Assembly (NCBI GenBank): GCA_028564925.1
Contig: CM053026.1
Location: 645,381,854-645,445,853 of the forward strand
Origin: Lithobates sylvaticus
Lineage: Eukaryota; Chordata; Amphibia; Anura; Ranidae
DNA length: 64,000 nt
Reading direction: 5' to 3'
Every line of letters starts with the position of its first letter. Within the stretch, counting starts at the first letter, position 1. Below the pieces are notes generated by a model. It saw only the letters and a program-made list of their open reading frames with translations, was not told the DNA's origin and searched no databases. Below are positions 1-9,745 of the stretch, in pieces. A program made the translations under genes and the position numbers.

Positions 1-170
1 CGCTGCGCCTCTGACACACATGTGAGAACGGAGCGGCGGCTGCCTGCTGATGCTGAGACTTAGTTGCTTGCTGCAGAGAGAAGAGAGTAGGAACACCAGT
101 GGTTGGGCACCCTAGGCAGCAGTGCACCCTAGGTGGCTGCCTAGTTTGCCTAGTGGTAGCACCGGCCCTG
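1..170. mobile_element. hAT-like DNA transposon end (fragment)
   Basis: The segment ends in GGTAGCACCGGCCCTG, which reads CAGGGCCGGTGCTACC on the other strand. A CAGGG-type start is usual for hAT termini. The other end lies outside the window, so size and target duplication cannot be judged. No coding sequence was recognised. Confidence 0.35.
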
Positions 171-391
171 CCCCCAAAGTGTGGCAGCTTGCACCTGATT
201 TACATACCAGACACAGACAACGACATGGGTGCCCACACTGAGGAAGGAGCGTGCCCACTGGGCACTCCCTCCCTGACCACTGCACCCGTCATACGACAGA
301 TGCATGGCCGAGTAGTTGTGTGGGGGAGGAGCATGTGGGTGGGGCCTGCTCACCCAGCACACCAGGGTACCATTCTTGCATACATGCTCAC

Positions 392-874
392 CAGTGTTGC
401 CAGCCAACAGTATTTTTACTGGCGGCAGCCAGCAAAACACGGGCACTTTTCTCCTTCCAGTAAATGCCAGTGACAGGAAAAGGTTGCCAGTAAAAAATAT
501 GGCTGTGATGCTCAGCTTGGAACTGCACATTCACAGTTCTGGTCGAAAGCCATCCAAGTGCCTGCTTCAGTGTGTTCAGAGACATGTCGTGTCAGTGATC
601 TGTGCTGCTGCACACTGCTGTCAGTGTCACTGTGAGAGTCAATTTCATGTGTGTGTGCCTGTCCATTCTAATTTATTGTCCTCCTGAGTCCTGTCAATGA
701 GCTACTTACTTACTATATTGAAAATAAAAAATCACATTGCTAATTGCATATTGTACTTGTTTGTTAAAAAACTGTAATTTTGTAACTATTGAAAATGCCA
801 CTAAAAACTTGGGTGTGCCAGTAAATTTTGTGTGTCGCGTCAGTAAATTTCAATCCGGTAGGTTTACAACACTG
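392..874. mobile_element. Non-autonomous hAT-like element
   Basis: The ends are perfect 8-bp inverted copies, CAGTGTTG and CAACACTG. The flanking octamers ATGCTCAC (384-391) and GCGCTCTC (875-882) agree at 5 of 8 positions, as expected for an aged 8-bp hAT target duplication. The interior is non-coding. Confidence 0.45.
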
Positions 875-885
875 GCGCTCTCTTA

Positions 886-1114
886 GCTGAGGGCGCTGGG
901 ACTGGCCAAAGCATGCAAGGTGCATGGTTAATGGTGCATGCTTTGGCCAATCATCATACAGCCATGCACTGTGCTCCCGCAGTGCATTATGGGGCATTAC
1001 GCGGCGCTTGAATTTGGCGCGAACGCCCCATAATGTTCAGTTTTCAATGAACGTGCGAACAGCCAATGTTCGAGTCAAACTCATGTTTGACCCAAACATA
1101 AAGCTGATCCCTAG
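886..1114 (-). repeat. Fragment of the repeat family starting CTAGGGAT (see 22068)
   Basis: Read on the minus strand it begins CTAGGGATCAGC, continues with GTTCGA-rich sequence, and then a GCATGCTTTGGCCAATCAT block. The same order of blocks is seen on the plus strand at 22068-22275. It is therefore a diverged, truncated, inverted copy of that family. Superfamily not assigned. Confidence 0.5.
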
Positions 1115-1139
1115 TGTTAAACACTTTTGTGCACAGACA

Positions 1140-1232
1140 TAAGTTCTGCATGGAATCAGTTCAGAAGGTGGTGGCTTCCCTCCAACAAGGAGAGTTTTTG
1201 GTCATGTTAGACATGAACCCGATGCAGCAACT
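1140..1232 (+). mobile_element. DIRS-type retroelement fossil, reverse transcriptase scrap
   Basis: A plus-strand frame reads ESVQKVVASLQQGEFLVMLD, which resembles the start of the DIRS reverse transcriptase core. Only a short piece remains. It probably belongs with the recombinase fossil at 1855-2180. Broken and old. Confidence 0.45.
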
Positions 1233-1854
1233 ATTAGGTACAAAAGTAGTGGACAGGAACTAGGATAGTATACGAACAGACGTCAGTAACTGTCAGACAG
1301 CAGAGCTAACAGTCCAGTACAAATTCAGAAGGCAGAGCCAGGGTCAAGAGTTCAAGCCAAGAGCAGGAATTATTGGGCATCAAAGGAACAAAAGGCAGAA
1401 GGTAATTTGCAGAGTCAAGCAGGCTGGCCAAGTGACAACAAGTGGGCAGAGGTCCAGGAACAGTCACAAGGCAAGCCAGGCCATACAAAGGAAGTCAGAA
1501 CAGTAGATCAAGTCACAGGTTTTCATAAACTAGCTAAAGACCACGCAGCAGTTTCTCTATGCAATGTCCCAGTGTGGATAGGCTATTTGGCGCCAATGCC
1601 CTCACATGCCATGCGCACCTGGCAGTCAGCTTAGGTACAGGGCTGTGTGCTGTAATGTGCCCTTGCGCAATTGTCCACACTGGTCTCCTGGGATTGACAG
1701 AACCATCCTGAAAAGTTGGCTGGTGACCCTTCAGAAAACCTTTCTGTCTCCAATGGACATAGATGCTGGAGGGATTGATCTCTTTCACATGTGGATATAT
1801 GCAATGATATAGACCTAGCCTGTGCGAACACTTGCTAAAATCCACAGGCAGCTT
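1233..1854. other. Unassigned sequence between two DIRS pieces
   Basis: No gene, RNA or clear terminal repeat was recognised. It separates the two DIRS-like scraps and may be a later insertion or decayed element interior. Open frames here are short and lack family resemblance. Confidence 0.3.
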
Positions 1855-2180
1855 AATTGAACAAGCTACTTTCCATGCTTCAAAGGTCTTCTTTGAACCA
1901 CTACCGGAGATCCCTGTCATGTCTCTGGCTCAGGAAGATGGCTTCCTTCCTTATTGCTTTGACTTCATGTAGGAGAATTTATGAGCTGGGAGCTTTGTCT
2001 TGCAAGATGCCCTTTCTTATCCTTCATAAGAGCAAGGTCATCTTGAGGCAAGGCTTTTTTTGTCCTCATTCCACCTTCAAAAGGACATTGTGCATCCCTC
2101 CTTCTGTCTGTGACCTTCTCGTCCAAAGAAGATTGCTTTGTACTCAATAGATGTGGTGAAGGATGTTTATATGACAGTAA
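1855..2180 (+). mobile_element. DIRS-type retroelement fossil, tyrosine recombinase part
   Basis: Translated segments such as MASFLIALTSCRRIYELGAL resemble the tyrosine recombinase of DIRS elements, where a hydrophobic 'ALTSxxRxxEL' block carries the first catalytic arginine. It is a partial, broken copy, cut off on the right by the MITE at 2217-2639. Confidence 0.5.
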
Positions 2181-2216
2181 GTTTCCTTTTGGAAGATGAT
2201 CTCTTAGGCCCCTTTC

Positions 2217-2639
2217 ACACTGGGGCGGTTTGCAGGCGTTATTGCGCTAAAAATAGCGCCTGCAAACCGACCCAAAACAGCTGTTGCTGTGTCTTCAGTG
2301 TAAAAGCCCGAGGGCTTTCACACTGAAGCGGTGCGCTTGCAGGACGCTGGAAAATGTCCTGCAAGCCGCATCTTTGGCTCGCTATAGGAGCGGTATATTT
2401 ACCGCTCCTATAGAGCCCGTTCCCATTGAAAACAATGGGGCAGCGCTCCGAACCCGCCCGCAAACCGCCACTGCAGCTTGACTTTCACAGTGACACTATT
2501 AACCCTTTTTCGGCCGCTGGCGGGGGGTAAAACCACCCCGCTAGCGGCCGAAATGCGCTGCTAAAACGACGGTAAAGTGGCGCTAAATATAGCGCCGCTT
2601 TACCGCCAGCGCCCCCACCGCTCCAGTGTGAAAGTAGCC
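2217..2639. mobile_element. PIF/Harbinger-like MITE
   Basis: The inverted ends are GGCCCCTTTCACACT and AGTGTGAAAGTAGCC. Both are flanked by TTA (2214-2216 and 2640-2642), the 3-bp target duplication typical of PIF/Harbinger. The interior is GC-rich with internal GCTTTCACACT-like repeats and self-complementary blocks. A relative lies at 61209-62078. Confidence 0.65.
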
Positions 2640-2712
2640 TTAATGTCAGGATGGATTCAGAAGAATTTGTGCAAGGCACGATCATGTAAACTTTAAGTTA
2701 CATGATTAAAGT

Positions 2713-3643
2713 TTAAACTTTAACTAAAGGCAAAACTTTTTTTTTGGTTTTGGATGGAGTGGAGAGGGATTAGAACACTTGTCAGTTTTTATTGCTGTCT
2801 GTGACCCCGTTACGGAGAGTCACCCTCACCATTTGTCTTGTTTACAGTTATCATTGAAATTGAAAGTAAAAGAAAATCTCACATTTTGGGTTGTCCCCAG
2901 AAAAGTAATAGAGGGCAAATCTTCCAATGGGTACACTAGTTCTGGTGACCTGGGTGTCCCAAAGGAATTCTCTTAAAGCGGTGTTCCGGACAAAATTATA
3001 CTTTTTAAATAAAAATACCCCTATAATACACAAGCTTAATGTATTCTAGTAAAGTTAGTCTGTAAACTAAGGTCTGTTTTGTTAGTTTTTAGCAGTAGTT
3101 TGTTATTTTATAAACTTGCAGCAGGCCGTGGCCATCTTAAGTGTGGGCATCTGAAGCCAGACTGTATTTCTTCCTGGATCTCATCCTTGCAGATCTCGTA
3201 CATGCTCAGTGCAGCATAAGCAGTGTAATAGGTTTCAGGTCAGGTTTCCATAGCAACAGCAGTTTGAGAGGAAGTTGCTGCCCCTTCCCAGGAGGCATTG
3301 CAAACAGGAAATGATGCGATGGGCCGCGGCCAGGGAGGAGGAAGTGAAAAATGAATACAGCAGATATACAGTCTGTGCTGAAAAAAAAATAAAAAAAATA
3401 TCCAATTTGTTTACAGTGCACAGTTTAGTGAGGGATGCTGAAGAGTTGTAAAAGTGGGTGGAACTCCACTTTAATTTGCTGAGATTTCCTCTCACTTCCT
3501 GTTTGGCTATGGGACAGGAAGTAAAGGGAAATCTCCGCAATGTGACACAGATTGCGAACAAAAATCTGACAGGGATTATAACCCTCTCATGCTCTACCCA
3601 AAATGAAAAAAAAAACAGTTTTGCCTATAGTTTTACTTTAAAA
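2713..3643. mobile_element. MITE split by a nested TTAA MITE
   Basis: The left end has ACTAAAGGCAAAACT and the right end AGTTTTGCCTATAGTTTTAC, which are imperfect inverted repeats next to TTAA-like sequence. The body is interrupted at 2973-3474 by another MITE. Sequence on both sides reads as one continuous unit when the insert is set aside. Related ends occur at 15858-16310 and 60800-61092. Confidence 0.5.
2973..3474. mobile_element. TTAA-flanked MITE (nested)
   Basis: It begins TTAAAGCGGTGTTCC and ends GGAACTCCACTTTAA, inverted repeats bounded by TTAA on both sides. TTAA duplication is known for Kolobok and piggyBac transposons. No coding capacity. It sits inside the MITE at 2713-3643 and so is the younger of the two. 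Confidence 0.65.
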
Positions 3644-4079
3644 GTAAGTTAAAAAAAAGTCCCTCAGTATTTACTATTCTATTTTACTACTTAAATGTTT
3701 ATAACAGGGTTTAATTATACTTTGAAACGAACCTATCTGGATAAAAATATATTAGCTTTTGTTGCTGAGGTAGAGGTAAAGATTTCACATTAAACTGTAC
3801 CTGCAATAGATTCACTTAAACTAGCGTCTCTCAAAATGTAGGGTGCACACCCCTTTGGGGGGGGGGGGGGGCACCATGTCACTGAACAGGGGAGGGACAT
3901 GCTGAGAAGGCTCATTATGGGAACTCATTCAGCATACCTGAGTGATCTGATAGAACATTGATTACGTGAGAGCAGCCCTAGCATTAGCAGGAAGAAAAGG
4001 AGACAGATGTGTCTGTAGCTTTGGACATCTTCAATTGTGGGTGAGGCCAAGTTCCATTTAAACAAGGTGCTCTTACAAG
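3644..4079. other. Unassigned stretch with a 15-base G run
   Basis: No gene or clear terminal repeat was seen. A run of 15 G lies at 3857-3871, next to a GGTGCACACCCC motif. Confidence 0.4.
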
Positions 4080-4250
4080 TGTAGCACCCTCTAGTGTGCT
4101 ACTAGTGTTAGTTCAGGCACATTTAAGTTATGACTGATGGTAAGTTTTATTAGTCAGAAATTGAGTCAGGGTTACTGCAGGTCAGGCTGAATAGCTCTAC
4201 AGAGGCAGGTCTCCCCCTGAATTGCGAAGCTGGTAGATGCTTCTAGAAGT
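4080..4250 (+). mobile_element. LTR-like fossil fragment
   Basis: It begins TGTAGCACCCTCTAGTGTG, which matches the inverted edge of the larger candidate LTR ending at 28839. Only the first part of the unit can be followed. Broken. Confidence 0.4.
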
Positions 4251-4261
4251 TAGTGGGTGGA

Positions 4262-4716
4262 GGCCAGGAGTTGTTGATCTGCATACTTGAGAGTGGCCCC
4301 GAACCTGGTCTTTTGGGGTCCCTCGGTGGCTGTCTTGGCTCCCCCCCGCAAGGACTCAACACCTTCATGTGAGCTCCCTCGCATGGTGTGGAGTACTTGC
4401 GGGCGCGCTCCCGTGATAGAGCCGGCGGCCATAGCAGCTCACTGTATCACTCGGCCCTGGCCCCCGGTGCGCCGCGTCATTGGATGTGATTGACAGCAGC
4501 GCGAGCCAATGGCTGCGCTGCTTTAAATCCATCCACTGCAACCAATCAACGGCCAGGCTGAGCGGCGAAGAGGATGTCGGGGGCGAGCGCGGGACATTCG
4601 AGGAGTCAGGTAAGTAAAACGGGGGGGCTGATGGGGCCGGTATTGTCAGATTTTTTTTCACCTTAATGCATAGAATGCATAAGGTGAAAACATTTTTAAT
4701 TTTACAACCCCTTTAA
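4262..4716. mobile_element. CpG-rich TTAA MITE
   Basis: The right end reads TTTACAACCCCTTTAA, a TTAA-bounded terminus. The interior is CpG-rich with CAAT-like and CCAATCA blocks. The left boundary is uncertain. High CpG here reflects the repeat and not a host promoter island. Confidence 0.4.
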
Positions 4717-4740
4717 GTAAGATACTGCTTGATATAGTTC

Positions 4741-4995
4741 ATGAAGGAGGGGCGCCAGACTGCATGCTCGAATAAGGATCTGGTGTGGATTTTTAGGGGG
4801 AACTTCACTTTTTTTCTATAGGCTCCACCTTAAAATGTATAGCACACCCCAAGGGTCTGGTATAGAATTTGAGAGGGGAGCTCATGCAATTATTTATTTT
4901 TTTTGCATCAAAAAACATTTTTTTTTCTTAAAATTCAAACCTGAAGAGACTGGTATGAATTATGGGGGAACCCCTATTCTGATTCTGTCCCTGCC
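4741..4995. repeat. Fragment of the 7.5-8.0 kb repeat family
   Basis: Blocks such as GCATGCTCGAATAAGG and GGTCTGGTATAGAATTTGAG match the order seen at 7740-8030 (GCGTGCTCGGATAAAGG, GGTCTGGTATGGATTTTGAG). A diverged, truncated copy. Confidence 0.5.
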
Positions 4996-5260
4996 CCTTT
5001 GTTTACATTCACCTGTCAACTAGGAATCTCTGACTCACAGCTGAATGGGCCAGACATGAATGAGTCACTGGTTGTTAGGATGTCAGGGGGTGCTAGCTCC
5101 CTGACAACCGGAAGCCCTGAGCTAGAGCTGTGACATTTAGCAATGGTAGTAATACCGCTGCTAAATTATTCATTCTAATCTTGTACATTCAATGAATAGC
5201 AAGTGGCTAGACCGTGAAATAAGGAATGAATGTATTTTTTTGTTGACTTTAATGTAATAT
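4996..5260. other. Unassigned sequence
   Basis: No gene, RNA or repeat boundary was recognised. Confidence 0.3.
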
Positions 5261-5676
5261 CACTTTTTTTTTTTTTTTGTGACTGCGACATTATGGCGGA
5301 CACATCGGACATTTTTGACACATTTTTGGGACCATTGTCATTTATACAGCAATCAATGCTATTTAAATGCATTGATTCCTGTATAAATGACAGTTGTAGT
5401 GAAAGAGTTAACCACTAGGGGGAGGGGAGGGGTTATGGGCTGTGAGGTGTGTGTTTTTTTACATTAGGGGGCGGGGCTGACTTCTGACGTCATTGATCGG
5501 CTTTCCCGATGACCGGGAACAGCCAATCAATGACAGGCAGAGTAGGAAGCGCGGGGAGAGGTTTGTTTACACATACCTCTCCCCGTTCTTCAGCTCCGTG
5601 ACCCGATCGCGGGACACCAGCGGCGATTGGGTCCGCTGGTCCCGCGGCCGGGATCACGGAGCTCCCGACCGGTTAA
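5261..5676. mobile_element. Right half of a TTAA element
   Basis: It ends CTCCCGACCGGTTAA, bounded by TTAA at 5673-5676. The block from about 5278 to 5391 is identical, as far as I can align by eye, to 15330-15443 in the element at 14853-15857. The left half of that family is absent here. Confidence 0.6.
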
Positions 5677-5998
5677 AAGAGAAGTTCAGGGTTTTAAAAA
5701 AAACAAACATTTATACTCACCTAGGTGGATGCAGCATTGATCCTATGCTGCATCTGTCCCCTGCCAGCTCTGTAATGAGAACTGAGTGATCAAACACCAC
5801 TGATCATTCAGTTCTCCTCTGAGCAGAGAGCTGTGACTGTCAGCGGCTTTTTGCTCTCTCCTTCAGCACTCACTGGAGTGCTGGGCTGTGGATAAGGTGG
5901 GAGGGGCTGGGTCAGGCACTCAGTGGATTGCTGAGAGGCTGAGCCAGGTGCTGGTCCAGGCTTTTTTGCAGATACCGACCATACGGTTTCTCCTTTAA
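5673..5998. mobile_element. TTAA MITE abutting the previous element
   Basis: It begins TTAAAAGAGAAGTTCAGGG and ends GGTTTCTCCTTTAA. The left TTAA is shared with the element ending at 5676. Relatives occur at 33934-34178 and 36780-37245, recognised by a shared block around GAGAACTGAGTGATCA. Confidence 0.6.
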
Positions 5999-6735
5999 AT
6001 ATTGCATGTGATATTTCCTATAAAACACAAATATCACATGTGACAAAACATTAGTGAATTGACCCCACAGTGAGGTTGTGGCAGGGCCTCTCACCCTGCA
6101 TGTGGGGGTATTTTCACACGTGTGAACACTCGTCAATGCCCGGGATCGTGTTAATGTGAGACTCAAACATTATAATGGTTCTCCGGCTTAGGGACGAGCC
6201 ATAGGCAGTGTGCAGCAATAAAAAGTAGTCTTACTCTAGAAGGCTGTTCCATGTCACTACACACCATCCTCTATGTTACAAGAGTATCTGCAAACAGTGC
6301 CCTATGTGATGTTTTTTGGTGACAGGTTCTCTTGCTTGCCGACCAGCCTCCGTCATTATACTGCGAAAGGTCGGCACGTTCCCGCGAGCTGTCGTAGCTA
6401 TAGGTCGGCTCCTTCAAGAGGAATAGCAGGTGCGCGTGAGTCCGCCGGAGGCGTGTGCACGCGCTCGCTGCACTGCGGGGGTGCCAATGCTCGTGGCCGA
6501 CGGTCGCGATGACCGATGGCCACAAGAGGCAGAACAGGGACGTGTGTGTGTACACACAAATCCCTGTTCTGGTCTGTGAGGTGAGACAGATCGTGAGTTC
6601 CTAATAGCTAGGAATCACGATCTGTCATTTCCTCTAGCCAGTCCACTCCCCCTACAGTTAGAAACACACACAGGGAACACAATTAACCCCTTGATCCCTT
6701 GCAGAAGTGAATGCACCCGGATAACTGCACCCGGC
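5999..6735. other. Unassigned, partly TTAA-family sequence
   Basis: No gene was seen. From about 6333 to 6690 it has CTTGCCGACC-type and GC-rich sequence like the TTAA elements elsewhere, for example at 59826, but boundaries are not visible. A small inverted repeat, AGATCGTGAGTTCCTA against TAGGAATCACGATCT, lies at 6590-6625. Confidence 0.35.
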
Positions 6736-7091
6736 CCCCCCCTGTGTGAAATGGTAAGGGAGTACAAAAGTACCCCTACCATTTCACCAAAAAAGTGACA
6801 AAAATGGTAAAAATGATAGGAGACGGTCTTTGACAATACCTTTATTAAAATCTTCTTTCTTCTTTCTTCTGGTCTTCTTTTCTTCATCCTTCGGTTTCTT
6901 CATCTTCTCCTTCCGGCATCTTCTTCCATCTTCTTCTTCCATCTTCTTCTTCCTCCGATCCGCTTCTTCTTGCTCCGGTCTTCTCGTCCTTCTCGTCCGG
7001 CATCTTCTTCCATGACGTCGGCATCTCTTCTTGGGCCGCTCCTCGCAATGGGAGGCTCCCGCTGTGTGAGGCTTCGCTGCGTCTGACAGGT

Positions 7092-7221
7092 CTTTTATAA
7101 CGGAGGGCACCTGGTGACCCCGCCCCCCTCTGACGCACGGGGACGTCATGGGGACTTCCCTATGGCTTTCCCCATGACGTCAGAGGGGGACGGAGTCACC
7201 AGGTGCCCTCCGTTATAAAAG
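7092..7221. promoter_or_regulatory. Divergent TATA boxes around CRE-like sites
   Basis: TATAAAAG lies at 7214-7221 on plus and the same box on minus at 7092-7099, about 115 bp apart. Between them are TGACGTCA (7175-7182) and its near-palindromic partner (7142-7149), which match the cAMP-response element. The layout resembles a bidirectional promoter. Promoter activity is inferred from motifs only. Confidence 0.4.
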
Positions 7222-7299
7222 ACCTGTCAGACGCAGCGAAGCCTCACACAGCGGGAGCCTCCCATTGCGAGGAGCGGCCCGAGAAGAGACGCCGACGCC

Positions 7300-7512
7300 A
7301 TGGAAGAAGATGCCGGACGAGAAGGACGAGAAGACCGGAGCAAGAAGAAGCGGATCGGAGGAAGAAGAAGATGGAAGAAGATGATGCCGGAAGGAGAAGA
7401 TGAAGAAAGGAAGACCAGAAGAAAGAAGAAAGAAGATTTTAATAAAGGAATTGTCAAAGACCGTCTCCTGTCATTTTTACCATTTTTGTCACTTTTTTTG
7501 GTGAAATGGTAG
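7300..7512 (+). other. Charged 70-codon open frame after the TATA box
   Basis: The first ATG about 80 bases after the 7214 TATA box opens 70 codons rich in Glu, Lys and Arg (for example MEEDAGREGRED and RKTRRKKKED) with a hydrophobic tail. The frame follows purine-rich GAAGAA repeats, so the composition could be a repeat artefact. The other arm and the copy near 23400 encode similar peptides. No family was recognised. Confidence 0.2.
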
Positions 7513-7552
7513 GGGTACTTTTGTACACCCTTACCATTTCACACAGGGGGGG

Positions 7553-8519
7553 GCAGGGATCTGGGGGTCCCCGTGTTAAAGGGGGCTTCCAGATTCCGAT
7601 AAGCCCCCCGCCCGCAGACCCCCACAACCAATGGCCAGGGTTGTGGGGATGAGGCCCTTGTCCCCATCAACATGGGGACAAGGTGCTTTGGGGGTCTCAG
7701 ACCCCCAAAGCACCCTCCCCAATGTTGAGGGCATGTGGCCTGGTATGGTTCAGGAGGGGGGGCGCTCTCGTCCCCCCCTCTTTTCCTGCGGCCTGCCAGG
7801 TTGCGTGCTCGGATAAAGGTCTGGTATGGATTTTGAGGGGGACCCCACGCCATTTTTTTTTTGGCCGGGGCTCCCCTTAAAATCCATCCCAGACCTGAAG
7901 GGATGGATATTTAGGGGGGACCCCACACCATATTTTTTTTTGGCTGGGGTTCCCCTTAATATCCATAGCAGACCTGAAGGGCCTGGTTATTGAATTTGGG
8001 GGGACCCCTACGCTTTTTTTTTTTTTTTTTTTATCAATGAATGACGTTCTCTGTGTTACGGAGCCGACAATTCATTAGCCGGCAATAGCCGCGAGTGATT
8101 TCAAATAGCTTTTTTTCCTGCAAAAATGACACTTTGTCATTCGAATCATTCGTTATATCCGCTATAGTAATTTCTTTCGAATTAGTTGAAATTCGATATT
8201 GGTAGTTTGATTCGAATAATTTAATTTGGAGCTGAAATTCGTAAACGGAATTTTTCCTGCAAAAATGACACTTTGTCATTCGAATTCATTCGAATCATTC
8301 GTTATATCCGCTATAATAATTTCTTTCATATTAGTTGAAATTCCATATTTGGTAGTCGGATTCGAATAATTTGGCGACGAAATTCGTAACGGAATTTCGT
8401 ATTCCGTATGGAATTCATATTCGAAAAAATTTGTACTACGGATTCGTAAATTTGTACGAATTTCGAAAAATTCTTACGAATTAAGAATTCGTACGAAACT
8501 AATCGCACATGTCTAGTCC
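7553..8519 (-). repeat. Body and tail of the palindrome repeat family
   Basis: Sequence at 7553-8110 is the inverse of 22560-23160 in the same order of blocks. From about 8110 to 8519 the two copies differ. This one ends in AT-rich TTCGAAT and TTCGTACGAA self-complementary repeats and stops at CACATGTCTAGT. The two copies therefore share a core but carry different outer ends. Confidence 0.55.
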
Positions 8520-8944
8520 AGACCTAAATCCAATTGAGAATCTGTGGCAAGACTTGAAAATTGCTGTTCACAGACCTCTCCATCCAATCTGACAGAGCTT
8601 GAGATATTTTCCAAAAAAGAATGGGCAAAAATGTCACTCTCTAGATGTGCAAAGCTGGTAGAGATATCCCCAAAACGAATTGCAGCTGTTTTTGCAGCGA
8701 AAGGTGGTTCTACAAAATATTGACTCAGGGGGGCTGAATACAAATGCACGTCACACTTTTCACATATTTATTTGTAAAAGAATTTGAAAACCATTTATAA
8801 TTTTCCTTCCACTTGCCAATTATGTGCCACTTTGTGTTTGTCTATCACATAAAATCCCAATAAAATACATTTACATTTTTTGGTTGTAACATGACAAAAT
8901 GTAGAAAATTTCAAGGGGTATTAATACTTTTTCAAGGCACTGTA
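8517..8944 (+). pseudogene. Tc1-like transposon, 3' part
   Basis: A plus-strand frame starts PDLNPIENLWQDLK, the C-terminal catalytic motif of Tc1 transposases. Stops interrupt it soon after. The right end AAGTATTAATAC-like sequence followed by TTTTTCAAGGCACTGTA matches the common Tc1 terminus TACAGTGCCTTG. The 5' two-thirds are missing, replaced by the repeat ending at 8519. Confidence 0.65.
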
Positions 8945-9065
8945 TCTTTTTACTATATATGCTGGAGAACACCACCCAACAACAGACAGAAGTAAACAAT
9001 GTCTTGAGCTTAGGGGAAATCCAACAAACACAGAAAACAGTAAGAAGCTACAGTCGAGCCATGCA

Positions 9066-9576
9066 CTTAGAGTGGTACTAAACCCATGACCCTGCATTCA
9101 CTATACCTGGTCTGCCACAGTACACAGAACATATAAACCGATAAATACCTTTCCTCATCAGCAGTACACAGTATAACAATCTGGTGACTTCTATCAGTGT
9201 CTGGTTAAAACTTGTAGGAAGAGTTTTCATTCTCCTTTGACTGTCCTATGAGGCTGCATGACTCCAGACCCTCTGTCTGCACAGTGCTGATTGACCCTGT
9301 GTTGATCACATGCACCCTCCCCCAAAAAAAAAAAAAAAAAAACCTCTCTAACAATACACACCAAATTGAGAATGTGCAGAGTGACTCCAAAGGCTCTGTT
9401 CTATCAGCAGATGGATTGGGGACAGTGGAAGAAGGGGAGAATCAGAGATCACATGATCAAACAGCCTTTTTACACAATGTGGATTAATAACCCCTTAGGT
9501 TCCACAGTGAGTATCACAACATGCTTTACTGCATATACAGACTGATTTTACTATTGTGGATTTAGCAACACTTTAA
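9066..9576 (-). mobile_element. TTAA MITE of the 'gttactaaaccc' family
   Basis: The ends are TTAGAGTGGTACTAAACCC and ATTTAGCAACACTTTAA, inverted and TTAA-bounded. Copies lie at 36287-36783 and 53808-54322 in the other orientation. All three share a block with GTGTGTATTGTTA-like and CACATGCACCC sequence. Non-coding. An A run lies at 9324-9341. Confidence 0.6.
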
Positions 9577-9745
9577 TTTAGATTAGTGGCACTCTTGTCT
9601 TGGCAGGGTGGCTACATTTACAAAACAACCATAGTCCAAATTCTCATTCTTCGTAACAAATAAAGTGATATTAAACTGTTTAATTTACATTGTCCCTTCT
9701 CTTTCTGTATATGGATGATAGCACAGTAATTATTTTAATAATAAA
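9577..9745. other. Short unassigned spacer
   Basis: Sequence without recognisable gene or repeat ends. Confidence 0.3.

Larger units (their letters stand above)
6736..7552. repeat. 0.8-kb palindrome with about 400-bp arms
   Basis: The left arm starts near CCCCTGTGTGAAATGGTAAG and the right arm ends with its inverted copy, CTTACCATTTCACACAGGGG. The arms meet near 7162 around the pair GACGTCAT and TGACGTCA. Arm similarity is high over TATA-like, purine-rich and AAATGGTA blocks. The unit at 22640-23600 carries one such arm only. This could be a long-TIR transposon or an inverted duplication of a larger repeat. Superfamily not assigned. Confidence 0.7.

Noticed and set aside
6784-7149. A 121-codon Arg/Glu/Lys-rich open frame on minus
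   Set aside because: It is driven by a GAAGAA purine repeat in one arm of the palindrome. It has no recognisable domain, and similar frames occur in several readings of the same DNA.
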